Shown piece by piece: positions 17,542-25,514 of a DNA stretch of 64,000 bases. Origin of the DNA: Flagellatimonas centrodinii (GTDB lineage: Bacteria; Pseudomonadota; Gammaproteobacteria; Nevskiales; Nevskiaceae). Where the stretch lies: NCBI RefSeq assembly GCF_016918765.2, contig NZ_CP092104.1, positions 372,001 to 436,000 of the forward strand. Reading direction: 5' to 3'. Below the pieces are notes generated by a model that saw only the letters and a program-made list of their open reading frames with translations, ran no database searches and had not been told where the DNA came from. The stretch's first letter is position 1. The number at the start of each line of letters is the position of its first letter. A program made the translations under genes and the position numbers.

Positions 17542-17561
17542 CAGCAAATGTGACAGTGGGT

Positions 17562-18086
17562 TCAGTCATCACGGCGCCAGCGTCGATCGTCCCGGTGACC
17601 GTCACGACGTTCATCGCGATGATGGCGTGACCGATGGTCCTCGTCCCGATGATGCCCCCGCGCCGGCGGATGCTGCTGCTTCCAGCCATGCAGGCCGGGG
17701 CCCTCCTTCCAACCGCGCTGTCGCGGGTCGTAGCCATTGCCGTCCTGGTAGCGGCGGCGGTCGCCGAAGTGGTGGCGGGTGATGACCTGATGATGCTGGC
17801 GGTACGGCAGGCGGTCGAACAACTGCACCGTAATACCGCCATGGCGGACGTAGGGCTGGTAGATCCGCGGGAGTGTCGGCCCGTGGCGCCAGCCTGCGCC
17901 CGCAGGCCAGAACCACTGCCGGCGGTCCGGCGCGAAGTAGAGCTGATATTCGGGGTAGTACACATAATGATGCGCCACGCGGGCACCATGGGCCGGTGCC
18001 CAGTGGGGCGGCGAGGCGGTTGCACAGCCGGCGATGCCCATCAACAGGGTGCCGGCAAACAGCGTCAGGAAGCGAAGGCGGGGCAT
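17562..18086 (-). CDS. Small lipoprotein with aromatic core and His/Arg/Asp-rich tail
   Basis: 174 aa from ATG 18086, preceded by GGAG at a good distance; a longer frame to 18152 would hide the signal peptide. The lipobox GIAGC gives lipidation at Cys21 or so. The mature part has YYPEYQLYFAPDRRQWFWPAG and GITVQLFDRLPYRQHHQVI, a Tyr/Trp-rich pattern found in short proteobacterial envelope proteins of unknown role. The last 70 residues are low complexity (His, Arg, Asp, Gly), perhaps metal-binding or nucleic-acid-like electrostatics. No operon partner. Confidence 0.75.
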   Translation of the reverse strand: MPRLRFLTLFAGTLLMGIAGCATASPPHWAPAHGARVAHHYVYYPEYQLYFAPDRRQWFWPAGAGWRHGPTLPRIYQPYVRHGGITVQLFDRLPYRQHHQVITRHHFGDRRRYQDGNGYDPRQRGWKEGPGLHGWKQQHPPARGHHRDEDHRSRHHRDERRDGHRDDRRWRRDD

Positions 18087-18273
18087 GACCGAACTCCGGT
18101 GAGGGGACGCCTGCAGTCTCTGCCCGCCGGCATGAATCGACCCTGAACCCAATGTCAGCCGTCGCCGGCATGCCCCAGTCGTGTCACGACACGCCTTATA
18201 TCTATGGAGCAGCCGCTGACCCGTTGCCGATCCTGCGGTGGTGAGGGCGTGCCCAACGCGCTACCGTAGCGCC

Positions 18274-19047
18274 ATGGACAACCCCCGCCTCGCGGTACTG
18301 ATTGATGCCGACAACGCCTCGGCCGAGCTGATTGAACCGCTGCTGGCAGAGGTGGCCAAGTACGGCGTCGCCAGCGTCAAACGCATCTATGGCGACTGGA
18401 CGCTGCCCAACCTGGGGCCGTGGAAGCAGAAGCTGGTGGCGCACGCCATCCAGCCCATGCAGCAGTTTCGCTACACCACCGGCAAGAACGCCACCGACAG
18501 CGCGCTCATCATCGACGCCATGGACCTGCTGTACACCGGCAACTTCGAAGGCTTCTGCCTGGTGTCATCCGACAGCGACTTCACCCGACTGGCCACCCGC
18601 CTGCGCGAATCCGGCAAACGGGTCTACGGCTTTGGCGAACGCAAGACCCCGCGCTCGCTGATCGCCGCCTGCGACAAGTTCATCTACGTCGACATCCTGC
18701 GTCCCGACAGCACCGAGAACGAGCCGGACGCGGACCCAGCCGCCAAACCCGGCGCCACCAAGACCCCGGCAAAACCGGCCGCCGCAGCGCCCCCAAAACC
18801 GCCCAAGCCCGACAAACAGCTCAAGACACTGTTCAACGCCGCGCTGGATGCCTCCGCTGACGACGAAGGCTGGGCCCACCTCGGCGCCATCGGCCAGTAC
18901 ATCAGCAAGCAGTTGCCCGACTTCGACGCCCGCAACTACGGCCAGAAGCGCCTCAGCGATCTGGTGAAAGCCACCGCCGGCTACGAACTGCAGACGCGCA
19001 AGAGTGCCGATGGCAAGGCCAGCGCGCATTACATGCGGCGGGTGTAG
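18274..19047 (+). CDS. NYN-domain (LabA/DUF88-type) protein with C-terminal OST-HTH/LOTUS domain
   Basis: 257 aa. Start at 18274 (MDNPRLAVLIDADNAS) is chosen because the PIN-like NYN domain begins there. NYN acidic residues are in place: LIDADNAS, TTGKNATDSALIIDAMDLLY and LVSSDSDFTRLATRLRESGK. After a Pro/Lys/Ala-rich linker (about 150-185) comes a LOTUS/OST-HTH-like domain (about 190-255: LFNAALDASADDEGWAHLG, YGQKRLSDLVKA). The family combines a putative RNase with an RNA-binding module; targets in bacteria are unknown. Stands alone. Confidence 0.9.
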   Translation: MDNPRLAVLIDADNASAELIEPLLAEVAKYGVASVKRIYGDWTLPNLGPWKQKLVAHAIQPMQQFRYTTGKNATDSALIIDAMDLLYTGNFEGFCLVSSDSDFTRLATRLRESGKRVYGFGERKTPRSLIAACDKFIYVDILRPDSTENEPDADPAAKPGATKTPAKPAAAAPPKPPKPDKQLKTLFNAALDASADDEGWAHLGAIGQYISKQLPDFDARNYGQKRLSDLVKATAGYELQTRKSADGKASAHYMRRV

Positions 19048-19063
19048 CCGCGAGGCCATCAGA

Positions 19064-19567
19064 GTCATCGCGAGAGGCGTAGCCTTGCGGCGATCTCATT
19101 GTTATGGCACCCCGCCCGCCGGACGAGACTGCCGCGCCCGCTACGCGGGCTCGCAGTGACAAGGGAAAGCATTGTCATCGCGAGAGGCGTAGCCTCGCGG
19201 CGATCTAATTGTGTGGCACCCCGCCCGCCGGACGAGGCTGCCGCGCCCGCTGCGCGGGCTCGCAGTGACAAGGCAAAGCACTGTCATCGCGAGAGGCGTA
19301 GCCTCGCGGCGATCTCATTGTGTGGCACCCCGCCCACCGGACGAGGCTGCCACGCCGGCTGCGCGGGCTCGCAGTGACAAGGGAAAGCATTGTCATCGCG
19401 AGCCGCAACGCGGCGCGGCGATCTCATTGTTGTAGCACCCCGCCCGCCGGACGAGGCTGCCGCGCCCGCTGCGCGGGCTCGCAGTGACAGGAAAAGGGCG
19501 AGCTCGCAGTGCTAGGTAAAGGACGGGCTCGCAGTGACAGGTCAGGACGGGCTCGACGTGACGAATG
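19064..19567. repeat. Tandem array of four palindromic REP/MITE-like units plus degenerate right-end copies
   Basis: Units begin GTCATCGCGAG at 19064, 19174, 19283 and 19392, so the period is 110, 109, 109 bp. Each unit has a left hairpin (CGCGAG..CTCGCG), a central GGCGATCT paired with a near-complement, and a right hairpin (GCCCGC-TGC-GCGGGC) followed by TCGCAGTGAC; the ends form imperfect inverted repeats. After unit four the right end is repeated as decaying copies of about 28-30 bp (GGGCTCGCAGTGACAGG-like) to about 19567, running into the 3' end of the nucleotidyltransferase gene. Related single or partial units lie at 42858, 44279 and 58970. Confidence 0.92.
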
Positions 19568-20618
19568 ACAGCGAGCCGAATGCCGCGCCCGGCCAGCGGC
19601 GACCCAAAGCCTGCAGTCCCTCCGTCAACCGCTGCCGCCAATCCGGCCCCCGCGCCCACGCCTCGGCCCAGGCCGCCTCAAGCGTCATCGGGTCCTGCGT
19701 TGCAAACACCTGGAACAGCGCAGCGGCCTGCTCAAGATCCTTGTTCGCCTTGGTCCGGTAACCCAGTTCGCGCACCCGATGCAGGATCAACTTGTGCACC
19801 GCGTGGCGCGACGGGGACGGCACATTGACCACTACATGGTGACCGGCCCGGTCCAGCATCACGGCCTGAACCGGGGCTGTCAGCAAGTAGTCCATGAACG
19901 GCAGCGGCTGCGCCGACACCCCCAGCGCCTCAAAGTATTTCAACTTGCCACCTTCCCGCCCCAACGTGGTCACGACGTCGACCTGGAAGTCAGGGTCCCC
20001 GCTGAGACGATAGGTTGCACCGGACTGGCCGGTGAAACTCTGCGTCGGAATAAAGCCCGCCTCGAATGAGGTCAGTGCGTCATGGAGGTCAATGGTGGGC
20101 GCCGTCGGCAACGCGATGGCGATGTGCTTCCCGGGAACCGCCAGATCCACATCCATGGTCTGATCCCCGCCCAGCCACCGCACCCCGAGAAGGTTGGCGT
20201 AGGCCAGAAACGCATGGGTGCCCACCAACACGCCGCCCACCCTGAAAAAGCCGAAATCGTTCAAGCGGCGGATCAACCGCAAGTGCTTGGGCAGCAGGGT
20301 CGCGCCCCCATGCCCCGCATAGGCCCGCGCCAACGCCTGCAAGGCTTCAGCGTCTGTTGTTGCCGCATCTTTTCCGGCAATCAGCGCGCGCACCCGCTCC
20401 GTATCCGGCCCCACATAGATCTGGCGGATCCGCGCCCCCTCACGGAACGAGAAGTACCAGTACCCCCGGCCCTTGACGGTCTTCCTGCCGAAACTGCCGC
20501 GCAGATCCGCCACGCTGCGCGAAAGCTGCGCATTCAACGCCGCATCCTGCAATTGTGCATAGGCAGTCTGTGCGGCAGTGGAACGTTCAGTGAAATGCAC
20601 AAGAGAGTTATACAACAT
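19542..20618 (-). CDS. GSU2403-type nucleotidyltransferase-fold protein
   Basis: 358 aa. The middle has a nucleotidyltransferase-like core: GTHAFLAYANLLGVRW followed by MDVDLAVPGK (the paired Asp) and FQVDVVTTLG (third acidic). The N-terminal third (about 30-70, GYWYFSFREGARIRQIYVGP) and the layout match the PF12281 family often annotated as GSU2403 nucleotidyltransferase fold. Related folds are used by AbiEii/MNT-type toxins, but no antitoxin gene adjoins. The last residues (SFVTSSPS) are encoded by repeat-array-derived DNA, so the original C terminus may have been replaced. The start overlaps an AT-rich palindrome; no strong Shine-Dalgarno. Confidence 0.8.
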   Translation of the reverse strand: MLYNSLVHFTERSTAAQTAYAQLQDAALNAQLSRSVADLRGSFGRKTVKGRGYWYFSFREGARIRQIYVGPDTERVRALIAGKDAATTDAEALQALARAYAGHGGATLLPKHLRLIRRLNDFGFFRVGGVLVGTHAFLAYANLLGVRWLGGDQTMDVDLAVPGKHIAIALPTAPTIDLHDALTSFEAGFIPTQSFTGQSGATYRLSGDPDFQVDVVTTLGREGGKLKYFEALGVSAQPLPFMDYLLTAPVQAVMLDRAGHHVVVNVPSPSRHAVHKLILHRVRELGYRTKANKDLEQAAALFQVFATQDPMTLEAAWAEAWARGPDWRQRLTEGLQALGRRWPGAAFGSLSFVTSSPS

Positions 20619-20636
20619 TATTATTTTTGTTGTATA
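20609..20636. promoter_or_regulatory. AT-rich palindrome over the start codon of the nucleotidyltransferase gene
   Basis: TATACAAC (20609-20616) and GTTGTATA (20629-20636) are exact reverse complements around a 12-base A/T spacer. The gene's start codon (20616-20618) sits at the edge of one arm. In a 65% GC neighbourhood this is a sharp AT island and looks like an operator for autorepression or a start-codon-masking hairpin. Confidence 0.6.
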
Positions 20637-20753
20637 TCCTTCGATATGACCCGCATGTTGGCCTCTTGTGCCAAGTCACCACAGTGCCAGACATGATCGG
20701 GCATCCATCCCGTCCTTGTGCACCCGCCGCCTCAGTCAGCAGATGGCGCCCAC

Positions 20754-20783
20754 AAAAAAGGGCCGCCGGTTACCCGGCGGCCC
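20754..20783 (-). terminator. Rho-independent terminator of the autotransporter gene
   Basis: Minus-strand transcription meets a perfect 10-bp stem (GGGCCGCCGG, 20760-20769, with its complement 20774-20783) with a four-base loop, followed by six Ts (20754-20759). It lies 38 bp after the autotransporter stop. Confidence 0.93.
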
Positions 20784-20820
20784 ATCTGACGTCCCCATCC
20801 CTGGGGACACCGCTCCACAC

Positions 20821-23800
20821 TCAGTCGAGACGCAGCCGCAAACCAAAGCGCAGCGTGTGGTCGTTGGCCTCGCTGCTGAACTGGCCGGCGTAGGACAGTG
20901 CCAGCTCGCCGGCGTCCCACCATTGGTAGACCAGCCCGAGGTCCACCAAACCGACGCTTTCGGCCACCGGGGCACCCTGAGCGGTGAAGCGCTCGTCGCC
21001 ATCCAGGAACTGCAGGCGGGTTTCCGGCTGCAGTTCGTCCAGGGCCTGGCGCCAGCCGAGGGCGCCGTCGAGGCGCAGGCCGTCCCAACCGGGGAGCGCA
21101 GTGGCGGCGCGCAGGCCCAGGCTGGCGTAGCTGAGGGACTCGCTGCCCTTGTCGGCGATCAGCGTGGCGGTTTCCCCAAAGGGGGTGTTGTACTGATCGC
21201 CCTCGAAGAAGCCCTCCATCGACTGCCGCACCCAGGCCAGGCCGAGGAACGGCGCCAGCTCAAGATCGGTCCAGCGCAGGCGGTAGTCGAGCTCCGCAAA
21301 CAGCTGGCTGGAGGTGCCGTCGTAGTCGGCCGCCAGCTGCTCCTGGTATCCGGGGAAGTCGATCTGCCGCTGGGTGCTCACCTCGTGCCAGGTATAGGCA
21401 CCGCCCAGTTGCAGGCCCAGGCTGGCGTCGGCGCCACGCCACGCGGGTGCGGCGTAGCGGCTTGCGCCATACAGGCCCAGGTGGATGTTGTCGGTTTCGC
21501 TCTCGGCACGCTGGGCGTCGAGATCGCCGTTGCCGCGGGTGTAGCCGGCGCTCCAGCCCAGGCGCAGACGCTCGCCACGCCCGTGGTCACCCCCGAGGAA
21601 CAGACCCGCACTGTCGCGCGTCAGCTCGGCACTGCCGTTGCCGGCATCGGTGGTGCCGGTGGCGCCCAGCAGCTGCGCCCACAGGCCCGTGGGGCTGCCG
21701 GCATCCAGGGCACGGCCGCGTGCCAGCACGGTATCGCGGATGAAGCGACTGTCCTCGAACAGCTGCGTCTTGACGCTGGCGTGCAGTTCGCCGGACAGCT
21801 GGTCGAACGCGGTACGGGCATCCTCGGCGGTCAGTGGCAGCACGGCCCAGGCCAGCGGGTGGGCAAAGCCCAGCGCCTGTACCGCGGCGCCGGTGCCCTG
21901 CTGGTTGGCCGTCACACCGACGGCGGCGTAGTCGATGTCATTGCGTTCCAACAGCAGCTGCACCGTGTTGGCCTCGTAGTTCAAGCTGGCATCGAGGAAG
22001 GCAAAGTTGCTGCTGACATCGTCAAAGGTGCCACTGAGGGTATCGGCACTGAGGATGGTGTAGGTGCTCAGTGGATTCCACAGGCCCGCATTCTCCGCGC
22101 CGGCTTCCACCGCCAGCACCGATCCCCCTTCCAAAGTGGCGGTGCCGTTCACCTGCAGGCGGTCGGCATCGCCAAAGCGGTTCACTCCCACCCGCAGCTC
22201 GGCGCCTTCGGCAAAGCGGGCATCGCCGTCCACGGTGAACACGCCGCCGCTACCCTCCACATCGGCAATGGGGGCGAGGTCCAGCCGGCCGCCGCTGTGC
22301 ACGTCCAGCCCCGCTACTGTGCCGGTGCCCGCCAGGGTGCCGCCGTCGTTGACATTGACCGTGCCGAGGAAACTGCCCAGCACCTCAAAGCGGCCACCGT
22401 CCACTTCGGCATTACCGCCCAGGCTGCCGTCCAGTTGCAACACGCCGTTGCTGACACGGGTGGTGCCGGCAAAGCTGGCTGCATTGGCGGTGAAGGTGGT
22501 GGTGCCACTGCCGCGCTGCAGTAGCGTTCCGCTGCCACTCAGGCTGTTGCCGAAGGCAAAGGCATCGCTGCGATTGATGGCCAGCGTGCCGCCATTCAGC
22601 TGCACCGCGCTGGCCGTGGCAAGGCTGCCGCCGTCGTCCAGCTGCAGGGTGCCGCCGCTCACCACGGTATTGCCGGTGTAGGTTTGCGCCCGATCAAACC
22701 GGGTGGTGCCACTGCCCATCTGCTCGACGTTGCCACTGCCGCCGATCTGCGGGGCAAACAGCCAGTCATCACTGCGGTTGAACGCCAAGGTGCCGCGGGC
22801 GATGTTCACATTGCCGGTGAGGCTGCCGCTGCTGCCGCCATCGCCGAGGTGCAGGCGGCCGTTCTGCAGCGTGGTGATGCCGGTGTGCAACTGCTCACCG
22901 GTGAGCACCAGGGTGCCGGCGCCATCCTTGGCCAGCCCGCGATCCCCGGCAAACGGCGCTTCCACCGTGGCCGTCACGCCGGCCTCCACCAGCAGCTGTG
23001 GCGAGACGCCGGGCTCCAGGGCATCAGCATTGGGCAACAGCTGCCCGCCGCCGGCCGCGAGGGTGTAGCCATCGCTGAGGAAGGTCATGCCGGTGTAGCG
23101 CACATCCTCGGCCACGGTGACGGTGCCGGGGGTGCCGCTGAAGATGGCCACCTGCTCGTTCCAGGCGCCCTGCGCCGAGCCGTTGGCGTTGGTCCAGCTG
23201 GCGGTGCTGTTGTTCCACACGCCGTCGCCGCCATCGACGCTGCCGTTGGGTGCGGCGCCGGGGTTGGCACCATCCCAGTACACCTCGTCACCCAGGGTGC
23301 CGCCCACATCGAGGTAGAGCACATCATTGCCGTTGTACTGGCCCAGCTGCAGGGTGCCGCCAAAGCCGTCCGGCAGGTTGATCTGGGCAAAGTCACCGGT
23401 GATGCCACCGCCGTACTGGATGAGGGTGTAGATGCCGTTGTTGAAACCGCCGAGGTCGTTGACGTTAAGGGTGGCGTCGTTGAGAGTGAGGTTGTTGCCC
23501 ACCACCAGAAAATCACCGACGCTGCCCGGTGCCAGCAGGTCGCCCGGCAGGGCGTCGCCGTCCGGTGCCGCAAGATCAAAGTGCAGGGTGCCGCCCTGCT
23601 CAATCACCAGGTTACTGATTTCGATCACCCCCGGGGCCCCATCGCCCAGAGCCAGGGTGCCGCCATTGCCAATGGTGACCGCGCTGTTGGGAATGCCGCC
23701 GCCCAACACCAGGGTGCCGTTCATCACCCGGGTTTCACCACGGTAGTTGTTGTTGCCGGCAAGCACGGTGCGGCCACTGCCCAGATGATTGACCGAGAAG

Positions 23801-24510
23801 CTGCCCACCGAGGTGGAATCGTTGAGGTTGAAGTCGAACCGATAGTCCGCTTCGTTGTGGTTGAAGTTGATGACGGCCTGTCCGGGGCCGACGCTGAGGC
23901 CACCTGCAATGAGTTCGCCGACAGCACCGCCCTCGCCAAAGGTCAGCGTGCCTCGACTGCTGGCGTCACCTTGGGCCAGCTGTACCGTGCCGGTGCCGAA
24001 ATCGACGATACCGCCATCGGCGATCACCAGCGTGCCGGTTCCATTCGCGTTTTGCCCAATCGCCAACACGTTCTGTGCCGTCAGCCGGGAGCCGGAGCCA
24101 GTCACCACCAGCGTGCCGGTACCGCCATTCTGGCCGATCCTAAGGGCGCTGGTCAGCGCACCTCCGTCGCGGATCGTCAGAAGGCCGTTGCTGCCGACCG
24201 TGCTCCCCACGCTCACATTGCCTGGCGCAAAAGTCCCAAGGGCGGCTGCCGACAGATCCACGCTTTGACCTGCACCAATCACCGCCTCATTGGGACTTTG
24301 ATCGTCAATCAGGATAGGTGCGCAAACCGTGAAGAACTGTACAACGCAGTCCGGCGGCAGGTTGCCGCTGGCCCAATTGCCGGCATCAAACCAATCGCCG
24401 GATACACTTCCGGTCCACTCGGCTGCGGTCTGCGCCGACAGCGGCGTCACCGCCAATGCCGAGAGCAAGGCGACCCCTGCGCTCATGATGGATGTCGGGT
24501 GCTTCAGCAT
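20821..24510 (-). CDS. Autotransporter (type Va secretion) with beta-helical passenger
   Basis: 1229 aa. Signal peptide (about 1-27, ending PLSAQ). The passenger (about 30-920) is a Gly/Asn/Thr-rich beta helix with many autotransporter-associated strand repeats of the type GTGTLVVTGSGSRL, GTLVLTGEQLHTGITTLQNG and GTTRVSNGVLQLDGSLGG. A linker/autochaperone zone ends at FDQLSGELHASVKTQLFEDS, where the 12-strand translocator barrel (about 925-1229) begins. The chain ends LRFGLRLRLD: the usual terminal aromatic residue is missing and an Asp is last. No protease or lipase motif in the passenger, so adhesion or surface structuring is the default guess. AGGAGA precedes the ATG. Confidence 0.92.
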   Translation of the reverse strand: MLKHPTSIMSAGVALLSALAVTPLSAQTAAEWTGSVSGDWFDAGNWASGNLPPDCVVQFFTVCAPILIDDQSPNEAVIGAGQSVDLSAAALGTFAPGNVSVGSTVGSNGLLTIRDGGALTSALRIGQNGGTGTLVVTGSGSRLTAQNVLAIGQNANGTGTLVIADGGIVDFGTGTVQLAQGDASSRGTLTFGEGGAVGELIAGGLSVGPGQAVINFNHNEADYRFDFNLNDSTSVGSFSVNHLGSGRTVLAGNNNYRGETRVMNGTLVLGGGIPNSAVTIGNGGTLALGDGAPGVIEISNLVIEQGGTLHFDLAAPDGDALPGDLLAPGSVGDFLVVGNNLTLNDATLNVNDLGGFNNGIYTLIQYGGGITGDFAQINLPDGFGGTLQLGQYNGNDVLYLDVGGTLGDEVYWDGANPGAAPNGSVDGGDGVWNNSTASWTNANGSAQGAWNEQVAIFSGTPGTVTVAEDVRYTGMTFLSDGYTLAAGGGQLLPNADALEPGVSPQLLVEAGVTATVEAPFAGDRGLAKDGAGTLVLTGEQLHTGITTLQNGRLHLGDGGSSGSLTGNVNIARGTLAFNRSDDWLFAPQIGGSGNVEQMGSGTTRFDRAQTYTGNTVVSGGTLQLDDGGSLATASAVQLNGGTLAINRSDAFAFGNSLSGSGTLLQRGSGTTTFTANAASFAGTTRVSNGVLQLDGSLGGNAEVDGGRFEVLGSFLGTVNVNDGGTLAGTGTVAGLDVHSGGRLDLAPIADVEGSGGVFTVDGDARFAEGAELRVGVNRFGDADRLQVNGTATLEGGSVLAVEAGAENAGLWNPLSTYTILSADTLSGTFDDVSSNFAFLDASLNYEANTVQLLLERNDIDYAAVGVTANQQGTGAAVQALGFAHPLAWAVLPLTAEDARTAFDQLSGELHASVKTQLFEDSRFIRDTVLARGRALDAGSPTGLWAQLLGATGTTDAGNGSAELTRDSAGLFLGGDHGRGERLRLGWSAGYTRGNGDLDAQRAESETDNIHLGLYGASRYAAPAWRGADASLGLQLGGAYTWHEVSTQRQIDFPGYQEQLAADYDGTSSQLFAELDYRLRWTDLELAPFLGLAWVRQSMEGFFEGDQYNTPFGETATLIADKGSESLSYASLGLRAATALPGWDGLRLDGALGWRQALDELQPETRLQFLDGDERFTAQGAPVAESVGLVDLGLVYQWWDAGELALSYAGQFSSEANDHTLRFGLRLRLD

Positions 24511-24636
24511 GGGGATCTCCTACTCATTATTCTCAGTTCACGCCGCACCTTGAAGCGGCGGGCGTACCAACGGTGACTTTCTGTAATGACCCTGAACGTG
24601 CCGCACCACCCACACCCTGCCGTTCAGATCCAAGGG

Positions 24637-24684
24637 GGCGACGGGCGGCGGACCGAGCAACACCCGGTACCGCCGCCCGCCGCC
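24637..24684. other. GC-rich inverted repeat between the autotransporter and the small secreted protein gene
   Basis: Arms of 15 bases (24637-24651 and 24670-24684) pair with one mismatch. It lies between the stop of the 197-aa protein gene and the autotransporter start on the minus strand. No T-run follows, so termination would be inefficient and read-through possible. Confidence 0.5.
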
Positions 24685-24757
24685 ATCAGTGAGGTGAGCA
24701 CCGCCCGCAGATGAGGGGCATCCACGGGCGGCGTCACTAAGGCTTACCGCAGCGGCA

Positions 24758-25351
24758 TCAGATGCGCGGTGCGGACGGACGGGTGATGCGGATCTCGCCC
24801 GAGATGGTGCAGTTGCCGGTATCGCCATCGGAAATGGGATCTGCCGCCATCACGATGCGGGAGAAGGCCGGATCAAACTGGGCTCCTGGAGGCACCGCCG
24901 AGGTGTCCTGCGCCCAAGTGGTGACCAACTGGCTGGCCGGGTCGGGCGAACCGCCCGAGAAGCCACAGCCCGGCTGGCCCGTGCCGACCGCTTGGAACGA
25001 GATGTCGTCGATGGTGGCCGTAGTTCCCACCACCGTCACCGTCCACGGCAACTGGAAGGGCTGGACGGTATGGCAGCCACGGGGGATGTTTCCGTCCGCG
25101 TCATTCAGCACCTGAACCCCGGTGATGGAGATCACGTTCGTACCCGTCGGCGCGAACCCGAACATCTCCACAGCACAGGCAAAGTCCGGAAAGCTCCCGC
25201 CCTTGGGCAAGTTATTGACGCTGACCTGCCCGGTGATCTGCACCGGCCCGGAGGGCGCGAAGGTTTGCGCTGCTGCCATGCCGGAGAACAGCAATCCCGC
25301 CGTCATCGTGGCTGCCAAACCGAAGGACTTCTTCACATTGCTAATTTTCAT
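24758..25351 (-). CDS. Secreted protein of unknown function, 197 aa
   Basis: I do not recognise the family. ATG at 25351 has an AGAGGAG ribosome site. Signal peptide about 1-28 (LLFSGMAAAQ). The mature part is predicted all-beta: FAPSGPVQITGQVSVNNLP, GTNVISITGVQVLND, PWTVTVVGTTATIDDISFQA, ending CTISGEIRITRPSAP. It has five cysteines (FACAVEM, RGCHT, PGCGF, NCTIS) that could pair in the periplasm or outside. It lies between an autotransporter and a TonB-dependent receptor on the same strand; size and strand pattern would suit a surface-matrix or pilin-like subunit, but this is not shown. Confidence 0.75.
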   Translation of the reverse strand: MKISNVKKSFGLAATMTAGLLFSGMAAAQTFAPSGPVQITGQVSVNNLPKGGSFPDFACAVEMFGFAPTGTNVISITGVQVLNDADGNIPRGCHTVQPFQLPWTVTVVGTTATIDDISFQAVGTGQPGCGFSGGSPDPASQLVTTWAQDTSAVPPGAQFDPAFSRIVMAADPISDGDTGNCTISGEIRITRPSAPRI

Positions 25352-25366
25352 GATGAATCTCCTCTT

Positions 25367-25384
25367 GGTTCACTCATGTGAACC
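25367..25384. promoter_or_regulatory. Perfect palindrome next to the ribosome site of the 197-aa protein
   Basis: GGTTCAC-TCAT-GTGAACC (7-bp arms, 4-base centre) lies 16 bp upstream of the start codon, just behind the Shine-Dalgarno. The symmetry and size fit a dimeric repressor site; as RNA it could also form a small hairpin before the ribosome site. Confidence 0.6.
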
Positions 25385-25514
25385 GTGGATAAAAGGAGCG
25401 GGGCGCCCAACCGCACGGCGCCGCCCCCGTTCTGCAATCCACCGTGGCGCGCACACAGTGGGGTTTGCATAGCCATTCCATGGAGTTGCCAAGTGCTTCC
25501 ATGCCGGTACCCGA

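Larger units (their letters stand above)
16934..17561. other. 628-bp gene-free upstream region of the TonB2-type operon
   Basis: No convincing gene in either strand; short open frames here have no family-like sequence or ribosome-binding site. The region must contain the DUF3450 promoter. It holds two small perfect palindromes (TCGGAT-TCCG-ATCCGA at 17297-17312; AGACGC-ACGA-GCGTCT at 17333-17348), a weak match to the shared ECF-like box (17330-17360), a sigma-70-like TTGACT/GTAAAT pair on the minus strand just beyond it, and a long hairpin at 17504-17541. No Fur-box-like repeat of GATAAT was found. Confidence 0.6.

Noticed and set aside
16934-17561. Fur box ahead of the TonB2 operon
   Set aside because: No 19-bp GATAATGAT-type inverted repeat was found; the palindromes present are GC-rich and different.
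19064-19567. CRISPR-like array
   Set aside because: Units are 109-110 bp with no unique spacers and internal hairpins; no cas gene nearby.
20668-24576. Two long open frames (over 600 codons each) on the plus strand opposite the autotransporter gene
   Set aside because: They are rich in Ala/Gly/Gln/His with no domain or signal, and arise from the GC-biased third positions of the real gene. Similar frames lie opposite the receptor gene (26145-27617, 28134-29510).
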